A stretch of 64,000 bases of DNA from Sphaerotilus uruguayifluvii (GTDB lineage Bacteria; Pseudomonadota; Gammaproteobacteria; Burkholderiales; Burkholderiaceae_C), in the NCBI RefSeq assembly GCF_013294065.1, contig NZ_JABSNM010000001.1:139925-203924 (forward strand). Direction: 5' to 3'. The notes under the pieces are model-generated. The model ran no database searches. It was not told the DNA's origin and was given only the letters and a program-made list of their open reading frames with translations. The position numbers and the translations under genes are program-made. Positions 50,600 to 59,486 of this stretch are shown here, in pieces. Position 1 is the first letter of the stretch, and every line of letters begins with the position of its first letter.

Positions 50600-51930
50600 G
50601 CCTCGGCCTCGCCGGTGGCCGGCCGGGAGGAAGCGCGACCCGCGGCCGGCGCCGGTGCCGGCGCCATCAGGTGGGCCAGCAGCAGCGTCAGCACGATGCC
50701 GCAGCTCCAGGTGAAGGAGCGCGCGGTGCCCAGGTAGGGATAGCGGTACATCTCCATGAAGGTGATGAAGAAGATCGGGTAGATCGCCACGCCGGCGAGG
50801 CGGCCCTCGCGGTAGGCGCGGAAGGCCAGGCCGCTGAGCAGGCCCACCAGGCTCATGTAGAGCGCGCCGCCGGTCAGGCCGAGGTCGGAGATGACCGCGT
50901 AGATGCCCGAGGGGCTGTTGAACTCCGGGTCCTGGTAGGCGAGCAGGTGCAGCTCGAAGCTGCGCCCGGCGTAGCCGACCAGCGCCGAGAAGGGCTGGCC
51001 CAGGCCGAGCGGCGCGCGGTGCAGCCACTCGAGCGTGAACTCGAAGGTCCAGGTCGGCCAGGCGGAGTTCGCCAGCAGGCTCGCGCCGTTGTTCAGCGAG
51101 GTGTAGTAGTAGGCGGCGAAGCGCCCGAGCGCGAACTCCCAGAAGTCCATCTTGCCCTGGTAGGTGTCCGAGGCCCAGGAGCGCGCGTACTCGGCCGCGC
51201 CGAAGTAGACGATCACCAGCGGGATCGCGACGAAGGGCCCGGCCAGGCGCAGCAGCGACCAGGGGCCGCCGCGCCGCGCCGCGGCCCAGCGCCCGATCGC
51301 CAGGCCGAAGGGCACCAGCGACTCGATCAGCGCCAGCCGCTCCGACCAGACATAGACGCGGAAGGCCGTCAGCAGCACCAGCAGCAGCGCCAGCAGGTTC
51401 ATCGCGCGCGGCAGCGGCCGCCGCGGCAGGTCGGTGTCGAGACGGCGGAAGGCGTACAGCGAGAAGAACACCGGCGCGGTGTTGGCCAGCGAGGTCAGGC
51501 CGGGCGTCAGCTCGATGCTGTCGCGCTCGGGCTTGTAGGCGCCGGTCAGCGTCGCCCACAGCAGCGCCGGGTCGAGCAGGAAGTCGCGGAACCACAGCGC
51601 GAAGCCCAGCGTCGCCACCAGGCCGATCGCGATGGCGGCGCGGTCGCCACCCTCGCCGATGCGCCGCGGCGCGCCGGCCGCCGGCTGCAGCTGCGCGCCC
51701 AGCCAGCCGCCCAGCGCCAGCGCGACGATCATCAGCCCGCCCAGCAGCAGCCAGTCCAGATCGAGCACCTGCACGCCGCGGATCGTCAGCGCCGGGTGGC
51801 GGATCTCGCCGGCCCAGGCGATCAGGAACATCAGCGGCAGCAGGAAGCCGGCGGCGATGCCCGCCGGCGCGCACCACCACGGCATCGCGCCGCCCGCGGC
51901 CGGCGCGAGCGTCCGCAGTCCGGTCCTCAT
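50596..51930 (-). CDS. Exopolysaccharide polymerase-like membrane protein (Wzy type)
   Basis: 444 residues with about ten to twelve membrane segments and a large periplasmic loop containing SDTYQGKMDFWEFALGRFAAYY, DPEFNSPSGIYAVISDLG and GLTGGALYMSLVG. Wzy-type polymerases are poorly conserved in sequence, so the call rests on topology and on position between the flippase and glycosyltransferase genes. It would join repeat units in the periplasm. ATGA overlaps exist at both ends. Confidence 0.75.
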   Translation of the reverse strand: MRTGLRTLAPAAGGAMPWWCAPAGIAAGFLLPLMFLIAWAGEIRHPALTIRGVQVLDLDWLLLGGLMIVALALGGWLGAQLQPAAGAPRRIGEGGDRAAIAIGLVATLGFALWFRDFLLDPALLWATLTGAYKPERDSIELTPGLTSLANTAPVFFSLYAFRRLDTDLPRRPLPRAMNLLALLLVLLTAFRVYVWSERLALIESLVPFGLAIGRWAAARRGGPWSLLRLAGPFVAIPLVIVYFGAAEYARSWASDTYQGKMDFWEFALGRFAAYYYTSLNNGASLLANSAWPTWTFEFTLEWLHRAPLGLGQPFSALVGYAGRSFELHLLAYQDPEFNSPSGIYAVISDLGLTGGALYMSLVGLLSGLAFRAYREGRLAGVAIYPIFFITFMEMYRYPYLGTARSFTWSCGIVLTLLLAHLMAPAPAPAAGRASSRPATGEAEA

Positions 51931-53216
51931 GCGGCCTCCCCGGCGACCCGGGCCGGCCCCGCGGCGCGCGCGCGCGGCGGCTGCAGCACCAGCATCAGCG
52001 CCGACAGCAGCAGCACCGTCGACTCCGCGCCGACGATCGCCCAGCCGTAGGCGCTGCGCTGCGACAGCCGCGTCAGCCCCGCCAGCAGCGCGCAGAACAC
52101 CAGCGTCGCGGCGGTCTGGATCAGCGCGTAGCGGCGCTCGCGGCCCAGCGCGATCAGCGTCTGCTGGCCGAACAGGTTGGCGATACCCTGGATCGGCACA
52201 CTCAGCGCCAGCAGCAGCACCAGCATGACGGCGACCGGCTTCTCCTCGTGGAAGACATAGCCGACGATGTGCGGCGCCGCGAGCATGCACAGCGCCGCCA
52301 CGCCGACGCCGACCACCAGCGTCGCGGCCATCAGCTTCCGGCCGAAGGCCAGCGCCTCGTCCGGCGAGCGCGCCGCCAGCGCCGAGATGCGCACGAAGCC
52401 GAGCTGCTGCAGCGGCAGCAGCGTCGCCTGCCCGGCCATGCGCACCCGCAGCGCCAGGTTGGCCGCGCCGACGGTGGCCGGATCGGCGTGCAGGCCCAGC
52501 AGCGCGATGCCGCCGTTGGTCAGCATCGCGCCGTTGACGTTGCCGAACACGATCGCCCAGGAGCCGCGCAGCAGCCGGCCCATCGTGCCGGCGTCGATGC
52601 GCGCGCGCCGCGCCAGGCCGCGGCGCAGCAGGTGGAACCAGGTCAGGCCGCTGGTGGCCAGCGACACCAGCGCATAGACCGACAGCGCGCAGGTCATCGT
52701 CGCCACCCGCGGCACCACCGTCACCAGCACCAGCACGCCGAGCAGGCGCACGCCGGTGGTGATGGCCAGCAGCAGCCGCGTCTGCTCGAGCGCACGAACG
52801 TACCAGCCGGCGTCGAGCGCGAAGCCGACCAGGTAGGCCAGCGAGGCCAGCATCAGCGGCCACTCGTCCTGCGGCCGGATCAGGCCGAGCAGCGCGCCGC
52901 AGCCGCTGGCCACCGTCGCGCACAGCAGCAGCTTGGTCGCGGTGATGTTCCACAGCGTGCGGTGGCCGTGCGCCGCATCCTCGCGCCGGCGCGCCACCTC
53001 GCGGGTGCCGTACCAGTCGAAGCCGAACTCGATGATCATGCCCAGGAAGCCGCCCAGCGCCGCGTAGAAGGACACCACGCCGTAGTCGTGGATGCCCAGC
53101 GTGCGCCCGCACACCACCGCGAACACCAGCGGGAACGCGAAGGTGGCGACATGGGTCAGCGCCAGCTCGGCGAGCTGGCCCGGCATCGCGCGGCGGGTCG
53201 GCGTCGGTGCGGCCAC
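51927..53216 (-). CDS. Oligosaccharide flippase (Wzx type)
   Basis: 429 residues from a GTG start 2 nt after the EpsG stop; an ATG at 53186 (419 residues) is an alternative. About twelve to fourteen membrane helices with the MATE-like Polysacc_synt pattern: LTHVATFAFPLVFAVVCGRTL, DYGVVSFYAALGGFLGMIIEFGFDWYGTRE and DAGWYVRALEQTR. It moves undecaprenyl-linked units across the inner membrane. Overlaps the polymerase gene by 4 nt. Confidence 0.92.
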   Translation of the reverse strand: MAAPTPTRRAMPGQLAELALTHVATFAFPLVFAVVCGRTLGIHDYGVVSFYAALGGFLGMIIEFGFDWYGTREVARRREDAAHGHRTLWNITATKLLLCATVASGCGALLGLIRPQDEWPLMLASLAYLVGFALDAGWYVRALEQTRLLLAITTGVRLLGVLVLVTVVPRVATMTCALSVYALVSLATSGLTWFHLLRRGLARRARIDAGTMGRLLRGSWAIVFGNVNGAMLTNGGIALLGLHADPATVGAANLALRVRMAGQATLLPLQQLGFVRISALAARSPDEALAFGRKLMAATLVVGVGVAALCMLAAPHIVGYVFHEEKPVAVMLVLLLALSVPIQGIANLFGQQTLIALGRERRYALIQTAATLVFCALLAGLTRLSQRSAYGWAIVGAESTVLLLSALMLVLQPPRARAAGPARVAGEAA

Positions 53217-53218
53217 CG

Positions 53219-54136
53219 TCAGGTCCCGTTGACGACCACGCCGGCCAGGTCGACCGACTCGCGCCGCAGCGCGTCGACCAGCGTGCGCAGGTCCGCGGCG
53301 CGGCTGCGGTGGCGCCGCGCCAGCACCAGCGCCTGGCCGCAGGCCGTGGCGATCACGCGCGCGTCGGCGCCGTCGCAGGCCGGCGGGGTGTCGACGACGA
53401 TGCGGTCGAAGCGGCGCGCCAGCACCTCCAGCAGCGCGCCGAAGCGACCGCGCTGCAGCAGCTCGAGCGGATTGGGCGGCGGCGCGCCGACCTGCAGCAC
53501 CTGCAGGCTGGGCAGCGGGTCGATGCGGTCCAGGCCGGGATCGCTCTCGAGATCGAAGCCGGGGTCGGCCAGCAGCGCACTCAGGCCGGGCCGGGCCGGC
53601 AGCGCGAACAGCCGGTGCAGCCGCGGCGAGCGCAGGTCGGCGTCGACCAGCACGGTGCGCTCGCCGAGCTGGCTGAACGCGACGGCCAGGTTGGCCGCGG
53701 CATGGGTGCGGCCGTCGCCGCGCTCCGGGCTGACGATGGCCAGCGCCAGCGGCCGGCGCGTGACGTCCTCGGGCACGCGCAGCATCAGCTGCGCGCGCAG
53801 GTCGCGCCACAGCTCGGCGCACTCGCCGTGCGGATCGGTCGCGACGCTCAGCTCGGCCAGGTGCGGATGCTGGGCCGCATCGACGCAGGCGTAGCCGAAC
53901 TGGCGCGCCAGCGCCTGCTGCAGCTGCGCCGGCTGCACCAGGCCCAGCGCCAGCGCCGCCTCGCCGAAGCGCAGGCCGCGCTCGGCCTGCAGCGCGACGA
54001 TGCGGGCGATGTCCTCGTCCCCGATCGGGCCGATCCCGCGCAGCAGCTCGCCCAGGGGCTGCTCGTGGGCGGGCGGGCGCACCGCCAGCGTCGTGCCGGC
54101 CGGTTCGCGCTCGAGTTCGCGCGGGATCCTGTCCAT
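53219..54136 (-). CDS. epsG: EpsG-type chain-length tyrosine kinase-like protein
   Basis: 305 residues: MshEN-type N-terminal module (LGELLRGIGPIGDEDIARI, RFGEAALALGLV), then MinD/BY-kinase fold with GDGRTH (141-146) as Walker A, VLVDADLRSP near 162 and IVVDTPPACDG near 246. The fold pairs with the upstream Wzz-type protein. Arg replaces the Walker A Lys, as in the paralogous tail at 46147-48405, and no Tyr-rich C-terminus follows. Membership in the EpsG family is by layout and position. 14 nt after the Wzz gene. Confidence 0.92.
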   Translation of the reverse strand: MDRIPRELEREPAGTTLAVRPPAHEQPLGELLRGIGPIGDEDIARIVALQAERGLRFGEAALALGLVQPAQLQQALARQFGYACVDAAQHPHLAELSVATDPHGECAELWRDLRAQLMLRVPEDVTRRPLALAIVSPERGDGRTHAAANLAVAFSQLGERTVLVDADLRSPRLHRLFALPARPGLSALLADPGFDLESDPGLDRIDPLPSLQVLQVGAPPPNPLELLQRGRFGALLEVLARRFDRIVVDTPPACDGADARVIATACGQALVLARRHRSRAADLRTLVDALRRESVDLAGVVVNGT

Positions 54137-54150
54137 GGCGGCCTCCCGGC

Positions 54151-55566
54151 TCAGGTGCGCTCGGGCGCGCGCAGGCGGGCCGGGAAGGCGGCGATCGCGC
54201 TGCGTGCGCCGCGGTTCGGCGCCGGGATCTCGACCAGCAGCGGCAGGTCGAGCAGCTCGGGCACGTCGTCGGCGCAGCGCAGCCGGCGATCGCGCAGCTC
54301 GGCCACCAGCGTGGCCGCCAGCGCCAGCACCGTGCCCAGCACCGCGGCGATGCCCAGGTTGACGTCGAGCTGCGGCGAGGATGGCAGCGCCGGGCGCGTG
54401 GCCTGCTTCAGGATCGAGACATTGCTCAGCCGCGCCTGGCTGTCGGTGGCGCTCTGCGTGGCGCGGCCGGCGATCGTGTCGTAGGCGGCCTGCGCGTTCT
54501 GCACGTCGCGCTGCAGCACGCGCGCCTCGTCGCGGCGGGTGGTCAGCTCGAGCACCCGGGCGCGCTGCGCCTCCAGCGCCGCGCGGGCCTGCGCCAGGCG
54601 CTGCTGGTTGACGCTGTCGCTGGTGCCCAGCGTCGCGGCGATGCGGCGCGACTCGGCCGCGAGCTGCTGGCGCAGCCGCGCGACGGTGGCGCGCTGCTCG
54701 ACCATCGCCGGATGCTGCTCGCCCAGCCGCGCGCCCATCTCGTCCAGCCGCGCCTCCTGGCGCATCAGCTCGGACGACAGGCCGGCCACGACCGGGTGGC
54801 CGAGCACCTCGGGCGAGCGCTCCGGGCTGGCCGCGGCCTGGCTGCGCCGGCTGCCCGACTCGCCGGCCTGCGCCTGCAGCGCCACCAGCTGGCTGGAGAG
54901 CTCGTTCAGTCGCGCGGTCTCGATGTCGAGCCGCTCGTCGCTGCCCACCGCCAGCAGGCCGTGCTGGCGCTGGAAGGCCGACAGGCGCTGCTGCGCGCCC
55001 TCGAGCGCCTGGCGCAGCTGGGTGGCGCGCTCGCCGAGAAAGTCGCTGCTGCTGCGCGCCGGATCGAGGCGCAGCGCCAGGCTGTTGTCCACATAGGCCT
55101 GCACGAAGGCGTTGGCCAGCTGCGCGGCCTCCTCGCGGGAGCCCGCCGTGTAGCCGATCGAGATCACGCCGGACTCCTTGGCCGGGCGCACGTCCAGGCG
55201 CTTGCGCATGCGTGCCGCCAGCCAGGACTCGAAGTCGCCCTCGCCGCCGGTGCGCGAGCGCCACAGCGTGCGTTCGCTGCCGCCTTCGCGGCCCAGTCCG
55301 GTGGCGGCGATGACCGTGCGCGCGACGCGCTCGCTCTGGATCAGGTCGACCTGCATCGCCATGTAGGCCGCGGCCTGCTGCGGCTGCGCGCCGCCCTGGG
55401 CCAGCGGATCGGCCGCCCGCGGATCGACCAGCACCATGGCGGTCGCGGTGTACTGCGCGGGCAGCAGCAGGCTGACCGCGGTGGTCAGGCCGAGCACGGA
55501 GGCCAGGACCGCCAGCGCCAGGCGCCAGCGGGCCCGGAGCGCCATCAGGAAACGGGCAAGCGACAT
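54151..55566 (-). CDS. epsF: EpsF-type chain-length determinant protein (Wzz family)
   Basis: 471 residues. Two membrane segments (about 14-34 and 408-428) flank a long periplasmic helical domain with coiled coil (MGARLGEQHPAMVEQRAT then VARLRQQLAAESRR). The first part carries the Wzz motif (YTATAMVLVDPRAADP). It sets polymer length together with EpsG. ATG at 55566 begins at the conserved MSLARFLMALRARW. A TTGTCCACA repeat falls inside it (55085, encoding YVDN). First of seven minus-strand genes. Confidence 0.93.
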   Translation of the reverse strand: MSLARFLMALRARWRLALAVLASVLGLTTAVSLLLPAQYTATAMVLVDPRAADPLAQGGAQPQQAAAYMAMQVDLIQSERVARTVIAATGLGREGGSERTLWRSRTGGEGDFESWLAARMRKRLDVRPAKESGVISIGYTAGSREEAAQLANAFVQAYVDNSLALRLDPARSSSDFLGERATQLRQALEGAQQRLSAFQRQHGLLAVGSDERLDIETARLNELSSQLVALQAQAGESGSRRSQAAASPERSPEVLGHPVVAGLSSELMRQEARLDEMGARLGEQHPAMVEQRATVARLRQQLAAESRRIAATLGTSDSVNQQRLAQARAALEAQRARVLELTTRRDEARVLQRDVQNAQAAYDTIAGRATQSATDSQARLSNVSILKQATRPALPSSPQLDVNLGIAAVLGTVLALAATLVAELRDRRLRCADDVPELLDLPLLVEIPAPNRGARSAIAAFPARLRAPERT

Positions 55567-55950
55567 GGGGTCGATCGGGAGTCTTGTTTCGGATTGAAAC
55601 CTGAGATTCAGGCGTGAGTCTTGACTGCTGATGATCGGATTGGCGCGTATTCCTGCGCCATCGACCACCCTGCAGCCACGGGAGAGACCCGCTCCGCCGC
55701 CGCCGGGCTGCGGGGGATGGGCTTCATCACGCGCTGATATTTGGACTTTTATTCATATTTGCGCTCAAGATGATCCTTGCATGCGTCAACATGGGCCGCG
55801 CAGGGTGCGGATTGCGCAGTGTCCGCGATGCGGCCGCCCGGTGTGACCCATGTCTGCAGGTGGCTTCATCTGTCGGAGAGGGATCGGATGAATAATGCAT
55901 GAAAACAACGCCCGATCCGATCGAGGCCGGCAATGCAGGAAGATTTTTGT
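55567..55950. promoter_or_regulatory. Divergent regulatory region of the exopolysaccharide genes
   Basis: 384 nt between the Wzz gene and the sugar transferase gene, less GC-rich, with AT-rich stretch around 55738-55770 (TATTTGGACTTTTATTCATA). An 8-bp inverted repeat GATCGGAT/ATCCGATC (55882-55889 with 55915-55922) lies 29 nt before the sugar transferase start. No strict -24/-12 sigma-54 site found; TTGGCGCGTATTCCTGCG has one base too many between GG and GC. Confidence 0.5.
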
Positions 55951-56667
55951 ATGAAATCGAAACAACCTGAAGACGCGGGATCCGCGCGTCCGCTGCAGGA
56001 CTTCGTCGGCGGGGCCAGTCGCTTCCGCCACCGCTGCCGGCGCACGCCGACCGGCCTGATGGCGGCGCTGCACCTGCGCCTGGACCAGCTCGCCGCGCTG
56101 CTGCTGCTGCTGCTGTTCGCGCCGCTGATGGCGGTGATCGCGCTGCTGGTGTGGCGCCGCGACGGCGCGCCGGTGCTGTTCGGCCACTACCGCATCGGCC
56201 AGCACGGCCGCCCCTTCCGCTGCCTGAAGTTCCGCAGCATGTACCTCGACTCGGAGGCCATGCTGCGCGAGCTGCTCGAGCGCGACCCGGCCGCGCGCGC
56301 CGAATGGGAGCGCGACCACAAGCTGACCGACGATCCGCGCATCACCCCGATCGGCCATTTCCTGCGCCGCACCAGCCTCGACGAGCTGCCGCAGCTCTTC
56401 AACGTGCTGCGCGGCGAGATGAGCCTGGTGGGCCCGCGCCCGATCACGCTGGCCGAGCTGCCGCGCTACGGCCAGGTGCGCTGGCACTACCTGAGCGTGC
56501 GCCCGGGCATGACCGGCCTGTGGCAGGTCAGCGGCCGCAACGACACCACCTACGACGAGCGCGTCGAGCTCGACCGCGAGTTCGTCGAGCAGCACAGCCT
56601 GAGGCTGCGGCTGAGCATCCTGCTGCGCACGCTGCGCGTGGTGGTGCTGGGCAGCGGCGCGCGATGA
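55951..56667 (+). CDS. Undecaprenyl-phosphate sugar phosphotransferase (EpsB/WcaJ-type PGT)
   Basis: 238 residues with one N-terminal membrane helix (AALLLLLLFAPLMAVIALLVW) and the bacterial sugar transferase core: HYRIGQHGRPFRCLKFRSM, SLDELPQLFNVLRGEMSLVGPRP near 150 and RPGMTGLWQVSGRN near 190. This is the short form lacking the five-helix WcaJ N-terminus. It begins repeat-unit synthesis by loading a sugar-1-phosphate on undecaprenyl phosphate. Start 55951 has GGAAG 9 nt upstream; an ATG at 55933 is an alternative. 4-nt overlap with the next gene. Confidence 0.92.
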   Translation: MKSKQPEDAGSARPLQDFVGGASRFRHRCRRTPTGLMAALHLRLDQLAALLLLLLFAPLMAVIALLVWRRDGAPVLFGHYRIGQHGRPFRCLKFRSMYLDSEAMLRELLERDPAARAEWERDHKLTDDPRITPIGHFLRRTSLDELPQLFNVLRGEMSLVGPRPITLAELPRYGQVRWHYLSVRPGMTGLWQVSGRNDTTYDERVELDREFVEQHSLRLRLSILLRTLRVVVLGSGAR

Positions 56668-57779
56668 GCCGCGCGCTCCATCTGGTGACGCGGCTGCGGC
56701 CGGGCGGGCAGGGCGGCACGCTGTGGCCGACGCTGCTGACGCTGGCCGATGGCGGCCTGGCGCAGGAGGTGCTGCCGATGGCCGCCGACGCGGCGGCGCT
56801 GCGCTCGGCGCGCCTGATGTGTCCGGACAGCGTGCAGGTGCCGGTGCCGCCGCCGATGCGCGCCATCGCGGCGGCGCTGCGCCAGCGCCTGCAGGCCGCG
56901 GCCGATCCGGCTGGCGAGCCGCTGGTGGCGCTGCACCTGCACGGCACGCCGGCGCTGCTGCTGGCGCGCCATGTGCTGCACGCCTGTCCGCAGCCCGGGC
57001 TGCCGCTGTTCGTGCACGGCGTGGCGCCGGCGCTGGCAGCACGCCTGCTGCCCGGGCGCGGCGAGCGCTCGGTGCTGCTGGTGCGGCCGGGCCGGGTCGA
57101 TGCGCTGCACCGCGCGTCGCCGGCCGAGCCGCCGTCCGGCGCCGAGGCCGAGGTGGACGAGGTCTTCTTCGAGGCGGTGCGCGCCGAGGCGCCGCAGCCG
57201 CTGGTGGCGTGTGCCGCGACCGGGGAGGCTGCGGCCGACGAGACGGTCGCCCGCGCGCTGGCGGAGCTGGCGGTGATGATGTCGGGCATCGACCCGGTGC
57301 GCCAGCCGGGCTTCGGCTGGATCGGGCCGGCGCCGGCGTCGGTGCAGCCGCTGCTGAAGGCGGCGCAGGTGCGGCTGATCGAGGCCGACGGTGCGGCGGC
57401 GCGGGCGGCGGCGCTGGCCTCGGCCTGGGTGTATCTGGCGCCGGACGCGGCCGGCCTGGGCGCAGCTCGACTGGCCGAGGCGATGGCGGCCGGGCTGCCG
57501 GTGGTGGCCACCAGCGCGCCGGCCTACCGGGAGCGTGTCATCGAGGCGCTGTCGGGCGAGCTCGGCGGGCGGCGCGCCGATCTGCTGCAGGCGCTGGCGC
57601 GGCTGGTGGAGTCGGACGCGCTGCGCCGCGACATGGGGCTGGCGGCCCGCATCCGCGCCCGCCATCGCCATGGCCTGAACCGCTTCCGCGGCGCGCTGCT
57701 GATGGCGCACGGCCTGTCGCCGCAGCCGGTGCTGCGCCATCCGGCAGGGCAGGGCGCCCCGGCGGCAGCGCCGGCCTGA
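56664..57779 (+). CDS. Glycosyltransferase-like protein (degenerate GT4)
   Basis: 371 residues. The N-terminus (LHLVTRLRPGGQGGTLWPTL) and a late segment (RLAEAMAAGLPVVATSAPAYR) resemble GT4 enzymes, but the EX7E region is modest and the central donor-site text is unusual (GGRRADLLQALARLV only). It may lack activity or use an unusual donor. It starts inside the stop of the sugar transferase gene (ATGA), so it is part of that two-gene operon. Confidence 0.8.
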   Translation: MSRALHLVTRLRPGGQGGTLWPTLLTLADGGLAQEVLPMAADAAALRSARLMCPDSVQVPVPPPMRAIAAALRQRLQAAADPAGEPLVALHLHGTPALLLARHVLHACPQPGLPLFVHGVAPALAARLLPGRGERSVLLVRPGRVDALHRASPAEPPSGAEAEVDEVFFEAVRAEAPQPLVACAATGEAAADETVARALAELAVMMSGIDPVRQPGFGWIGPAPASVQPLLKAAQVRLIEADGAAARAAALASAWVYLAPDAAGLGAARLAEAMAAGLPVVATSAPAYRERVIEALSGELGGRRADLLQALARLVESDALRRDMGLAARIRARHRHGLNRFRGALLMAHGLSPQPVLRHPAGQGAPAAAPA

Positions 57780-57785
57780 TTCCGC

Positions 57786-59345
57786 TCAGTGCTCGTGGGC
57801 GAGGCGGAAGACCGCCATCGCCTGCACCATCTGCTGCGCCTGCTGGCGCAGGCTGTCGGCGGCCGCGGCCGACTGCTCGACCAGCGCGGCGTTCTGCTGC
57901 GTGGTCTGGTCCATCTGCGTCACCGCCTGGCCGACCTGGCCGACGCCGGTGCTCTGCTCCTGGCTGGCCAGGCTGACCTTCTCGATCATCTCGCCGACGT
58001 GGCGGATGTTCTCGACGATCTGCGTCATCGTCTCGCCGGCCTGGTCGACCAGCTGCGAGCCCTGGTCGACGCGGGCGACGCTGTCGGTGATCAGCGTCTT
58101 GATCTCGCGCGCGGCCGAGGCCGAGCGCTGCGCGAGGTTGCGCACCTCGGTGGCGACCACCGCGAAGCCGCGGCCCTGCTCGCCGGCGCGGGCCGCTTCG
58201 ACCGCCGCGTTCAGCGCCAGGATGTTGGTCTGGAAGGCGATGCCGTCGATCACGCCGATGATGTCGGCGATCTTGCGCGAGCTCTCGTTGATCGAGCGCA
58301 TCGTGTCGACGACCTGGGCGGTGACCTCGCCGCCGCGCTGCGCGGCGTGGTTGGCCTGGCTGGCCAGCGTGCTGGCCTCGCGGGCGTTCTCGGCGTTGTG
58401 GCGCACCGTCGAGCCGAGCTGCTCCATCGTCGCGGCGGTCTGCTCCAGCGCGCTGGCCTGGTCCTCGGTGCGGCGGCTCAGGTCCTGGTTGCCCTGCGCG
58501 ATCTCCTGGCTGGCCGAGGCGACCAGCTCGGCGTTGCCGCGCACCGTGCCGACGATCTCGACCAGACGCGCCTGCATGCGGCCGAGCGCGGCCATGAGCT
58601 GGCCGGTCTCGTCGTTCGAGCCGGCGTGGATCGGCACGGTCAGGTCGCCGGAGGCGACGCGGTCGGCGATCTCGACCGCCTCGTGCAGCGGCCGGGTGAT
58701 CGAGGCGGTCAGGCGCCAGGCCATCACGACCGCGGCGCCGAGCGCGACCAGCGTGCCGGCGATGACGATCCACAGGCCCTGGCTGCTGACGGCCGCCGAG
58801 GCGGTGCTGGCCGTGCCTGCGCCGTCGTGGTTGATCTTGACGAGCTGGACGAGGTCGGCCTGGGCCGTGGCGAAGCTCTGCCGGCCCTCGCCATCGAGAA
58901 GCTTCTTGGCGGCTTCGTTCTCGTTGCGGCGCGACAGATCGATCATCTTCGCGTGCGTGGCCATGTAGCTCTTCCAGGCGGTCTCGAACCGGTCATGGAT
59001 GCGTGCCTCCTCGTCGCTGCTGATCAGCTTGGCATAGTCCGCATGCGTGGCATCGAAGGTCCGGATCGTCTCGGCCAGCTGCCTGTCGAGCTCGGCCATG
59101 GTCTTGTCGTCGGTGTTCAGGATGTGTGCCGTCTCGGTGAGCCGCAGTTCGTTGGCCAGCGTGCGCATCTGGTTGACGGTTTCGACGCTGGGCAGCCAGT
59201 TGCCGACGATGTCGTCGGACAGCGCGTTCATGCGCCGCATCTGCATCAGCGCGGTGGCCGCCACGGCCAGCATCAGCACGGCAAGCACCGCGAAGGCCAG
59301 CGCGAGCTTTTTCGAGATCGAGAGACCGGGAAGATGCCTGTCCAT
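57786..59345 (-). CDS. Methyl-accepting chemotaxis protein (4HB-HAMP-signal domain)
   Basis: 519 residues: TM1 (about 12-35), periplasmic four-helix bundle (about 40-190, [16 protein letters not shown]), TM2 (about 190-212), HAMP (about 212-265), and a long signalling domain with the tip [21 protein letters not shown] near 375-395. The C-terminus FRLAHEH lacks the NWETF-type tether for CheR/CheB, so methylation by the window's CheB-CheR fusion would need another docking mode. CAGGAGCG precedes the ATG at 59345; an upstream ATG at 59375 is in frame but lacks a ribosome-binding site. Confidence 0.93.
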   Translation of the reverse strand: MDRHLPGLSISKKLALAFAVLAVLMLAVAATALMQMRRMNALSDDIVGNWLPSVETVNQMRTLANELRLTETAHILNTDDKTMAELDRQLAETIRTFDATHADYAKLISSDEEARIHDRFETAWKSYMATHAKMIDLSRRNENEAAKKLLDGEGRQSFATAQADLVQLVKINHDGAGTASTASAAVSSQGLWIVIAGTLVALGAAVVMAWRLTASITRPLHEAVEIADRVASGDLTVPIHAGSNDETGQLMAALGRMQARLVEIVGTVRGNAELVASASQEIAQGNQDLSRRTEDQASALEQTAATMEQLGSTVRHNAENAREASTLASQANHAAQRGGEVTAQVVDTMRSINESSRKIADIIGVIDGIAFQTNILALNAAVEAARAGEQGRGFAVVATEVRNLAQRSASAAREIKTLITDSVARVDQGSQLVDQAGETMTQIVENIRHVGEMIEKVSLASQEQSTGVGQVGQAVTQMDQTTQQNAALVEQSAAAADSLRQQAQQMVQAMAVFRLAHEH

Positions 59346-59486
59346 GAACGCTCCTGGTGCATGTGCCGCTGTCATGTCCGCATGGCGGCGATCGGGGGGA
59401 CGAAGGAGTGCAGGACGTGACGGCACCCGGCCGTCCGCCCTGCGGATGACTGGCGATCGTGCGCCCGCCCGGCCCGGCGGGATGCG

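Noticed and set aside
55640-55690. Sigma-54-like TTGGCGCGTATTCCTGCG in the exopolysaccharide promoter region
   Set aside because: Again one base too many between the GG and GC elements.
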